Part shown: piece after piece, positions 63,401 to 64,000 of the stretch
Position numbering within the stretch: position 1 is the first letter of the stretch
Layout: each line of letters starts with the position of its first letter
Assembly: GCA_009773335.1 (NCBI GenBank)
Contig: WRPF01000002.1
Coordinates: 130,071-194,070, forward strand
Direction of reading: 5' to 3'
From: Caulobacteraceae bacterium
GTDB taxonomy: Bacteria > Pseudomonadota > Alphaproteobacteria > Caulobacterales > Aquidulcibacteraceae
DNA length: 64,000 bases
Notes under the pieces: generated by a model
Told to the model about the DNA's origin: nothing
Database searches by the model: none
What the model saw: the letters and a program-made list of their open reading frames with translations, nothing else
Translations under genes and position numbers: made by a program

Positions 63401-63506
63401 GGCGGTGTTCGTGCTCGTCGACCGCTTCGAGCGCGTGGTGAAGCCGTTCTTCGGCCGCGTCTCCACCCGGCAAAGCGATCCCGCCGTGCGCCACCCGGCG
63501 GAGTGA
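60423..63506 (+). CDS. RND multidrug efflux permease
   Basis: 1027 residues, typical RND length. Twelve membrane helices with two large periplasmic loops. [32 protein letters not shown] at the N terminus, [24 protein letters not shown] in helix 4 (the Asp-Asp proton relay), and [44 protein letters not shown] in the second half are diagnostic of the HAE-1/hydrophobe exporter group. Proton-driven export through the adaptor and NodT duct. Substrate unknown. Confidence 0.95.
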   Translation: [1027 protein letters not shown]

Positions 63507-63609
63507 TCGCGGACCCGGCGCGGCCGCTTGACGCACCGCGTGGCCCGGATCATGCTCCCCCCAAGGTCGACCGTCTCCATCAGAGAGAGGGCGGCCGGAG
63601 GAGCGACCG

Positions 63610-63738
63610 ATGAACAGATTTCGCGTATTTGGCGAATGCGTTACGGCTGTCGGCATGGTTGCGCTGACCCTTGCGGTCGGTTTCGCCGCCTTGATGGCTG
63701 TCAGCACCCAGGCCATGCAGTTCGCCAGCCTGAACTAG
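63610..63738 (+). CDS. 42-residue membrane peptide
   Basis: Starts MNRFRVFGECVTAVGMVALT and ends FASLN. One membrane helix covers about residues 10-31. The ATG is preceded by GGAGGAG at good spacing. It follows the RND permease by about 100 nt on the same strand. No family recognised. It may be an accessory peptide of the pump or an unrelated small protein. Confidence 0.5.
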   Translation: MNRFRVFGECVTAVGMVALTLAVGFAALMAVSTQAMQFASLN

Positions 63739-63765
63739 GCTGAACCGGCAGGGCTGACGGCAAGC

Positions 63766-63871
63766 AGGACCGCGGGCCTATGGCCCGCATCGGTGTTGCG
63801 TTCACCTTCGGTCTTCGCTTCTGTCAAAGATCGTATGCGGGCCCCCATGGCACTCTGGGGCCCGCGGTCCT
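63766..63871. repeat. nested GC-rich inverted repeats
   Basis: AGGACCGCGGGCC (63766-63778) is the reverse complement of GGCCCGCGGTCCT (63859-63871), and GGCCCGCAT (63782-63790) of ATGCGGGCC (63835-63843). Locally, GCGGGCC/GGCCCGC (63772-63778/63782-63788) and GCGGGCCCC/GGGGCCCGC (63837-63845/63857-63865) can form two alternative hairpins. No T-run follows, so it is not a standard terminator. Confidence 0.7.
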
Positions 63872-64000
63872 CCTCACGGTCTACCGAGGCGCGTTTCGAC
63901 ATCCGCACAAGCATCACGCTTCGCGGCCTCGCTTTTCGTTCTCCGTCGACGCAGGCGTCGCCGGTGGCCCGGCTTCACCCAAGCCGGAGGGACGGGGCGC

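Noticed and set aside
1..64000. CRISPR arrays
   Set aside because: No regularly spaced direct repeats of 20-40 bp were seen and no cas genes are present.

Overview
The window is about 63% G+C with dense, largely overlapping genes. Gene content points to an alphaproteobacterium, most likely a Caulobacterales or Hyphomonadaceae-type organism: large TonB-dependent receptors with glycoside hydrolases, PHA polymerase, BigR-type sulfide sensing and NodT-type outer-membrane factors. I cannot name the species. No rRNA operon, complete tRNA gene or CRISPR array is present.

1-8 kb: a DUF2231 membrane protein (cut by the window edge) and a small membrane protein lie downstream of an ECF sigma factor, and both transcription units carry the same GGAAC/(CG/CA)TCCAAT promoter. 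Then come folE, a cupin lipoprotein, a 5'-truncated cytochrome b561, a frameshifted lipoprotein, a methyltransferase, a membrane protein and an OsmC protein. 6.6-17.1 kb: one leftward operon of eight genes, a CecR-like TetR regulator, an HlyD adaptor, a double ABC ATPase, two ABC-2 permeases, a NodT outer-membrane factor, PhaC and a patatin lipase. A perfect 16-bp palindrome sits upstream of it.

17.1-23.5 kb: a cytochrome c-type lipoprotein, a membrane protein, a beta-CASP nuclease-like enzyme, a LOG-family protein, a decayed IS66 element, an EF-hand protein, a frameshifted cytochrome b561 and an unknown exported protein. 23.5-30 kb: a sulfide-handling block (persulfide dioxygenase, BigR-like repressor, rhodanese, TauE/SafE permease), then cytochrome bd oxidase (CydA, CydB, DUF2474 subunit) and a two-domain sulfurtransferase. 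30.1-32.3 kb is an integration scar: a cytochrome b561 relic, a tyrosine integrase and three 3' tRNA fragments of different specificity.

32.7-47.7 kb: an alpha-glucan (maltodextrin-type) utilisation locus. It has a LacI regulator, a TonB-dependent receptor, an exported alpha-amylase, a GH13 alpha-glucosidase, a GH97 enzyme, an MFS sugar transporter, a truncated GH13 remnant and two flavin-dependent tryptophan-halogenase-like proteins. The receptor/amylase divergent promoter carries helically phased ATTTGCAT boxes over both promoters.

48-56.6 kb: a complete kdp potassium-uptake operon (a 27-aa peptide, kdpF, kdpA, kdpB, kdpC, kdpD, kdpE) ending in an EIIA-Ntr-like gene. 56.8-63.5 kb: an RND efflux system with a TetR regulator, adaptor and permease, and a divergent outer-membrane factor. 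The window ends with a 42-aa membrane peptide and a GC-rich nested inverted repeat.

Two genes each carry one apparent single-base deletion (near 4211 and 22172), so either gene decay or assembly error affects this contig.
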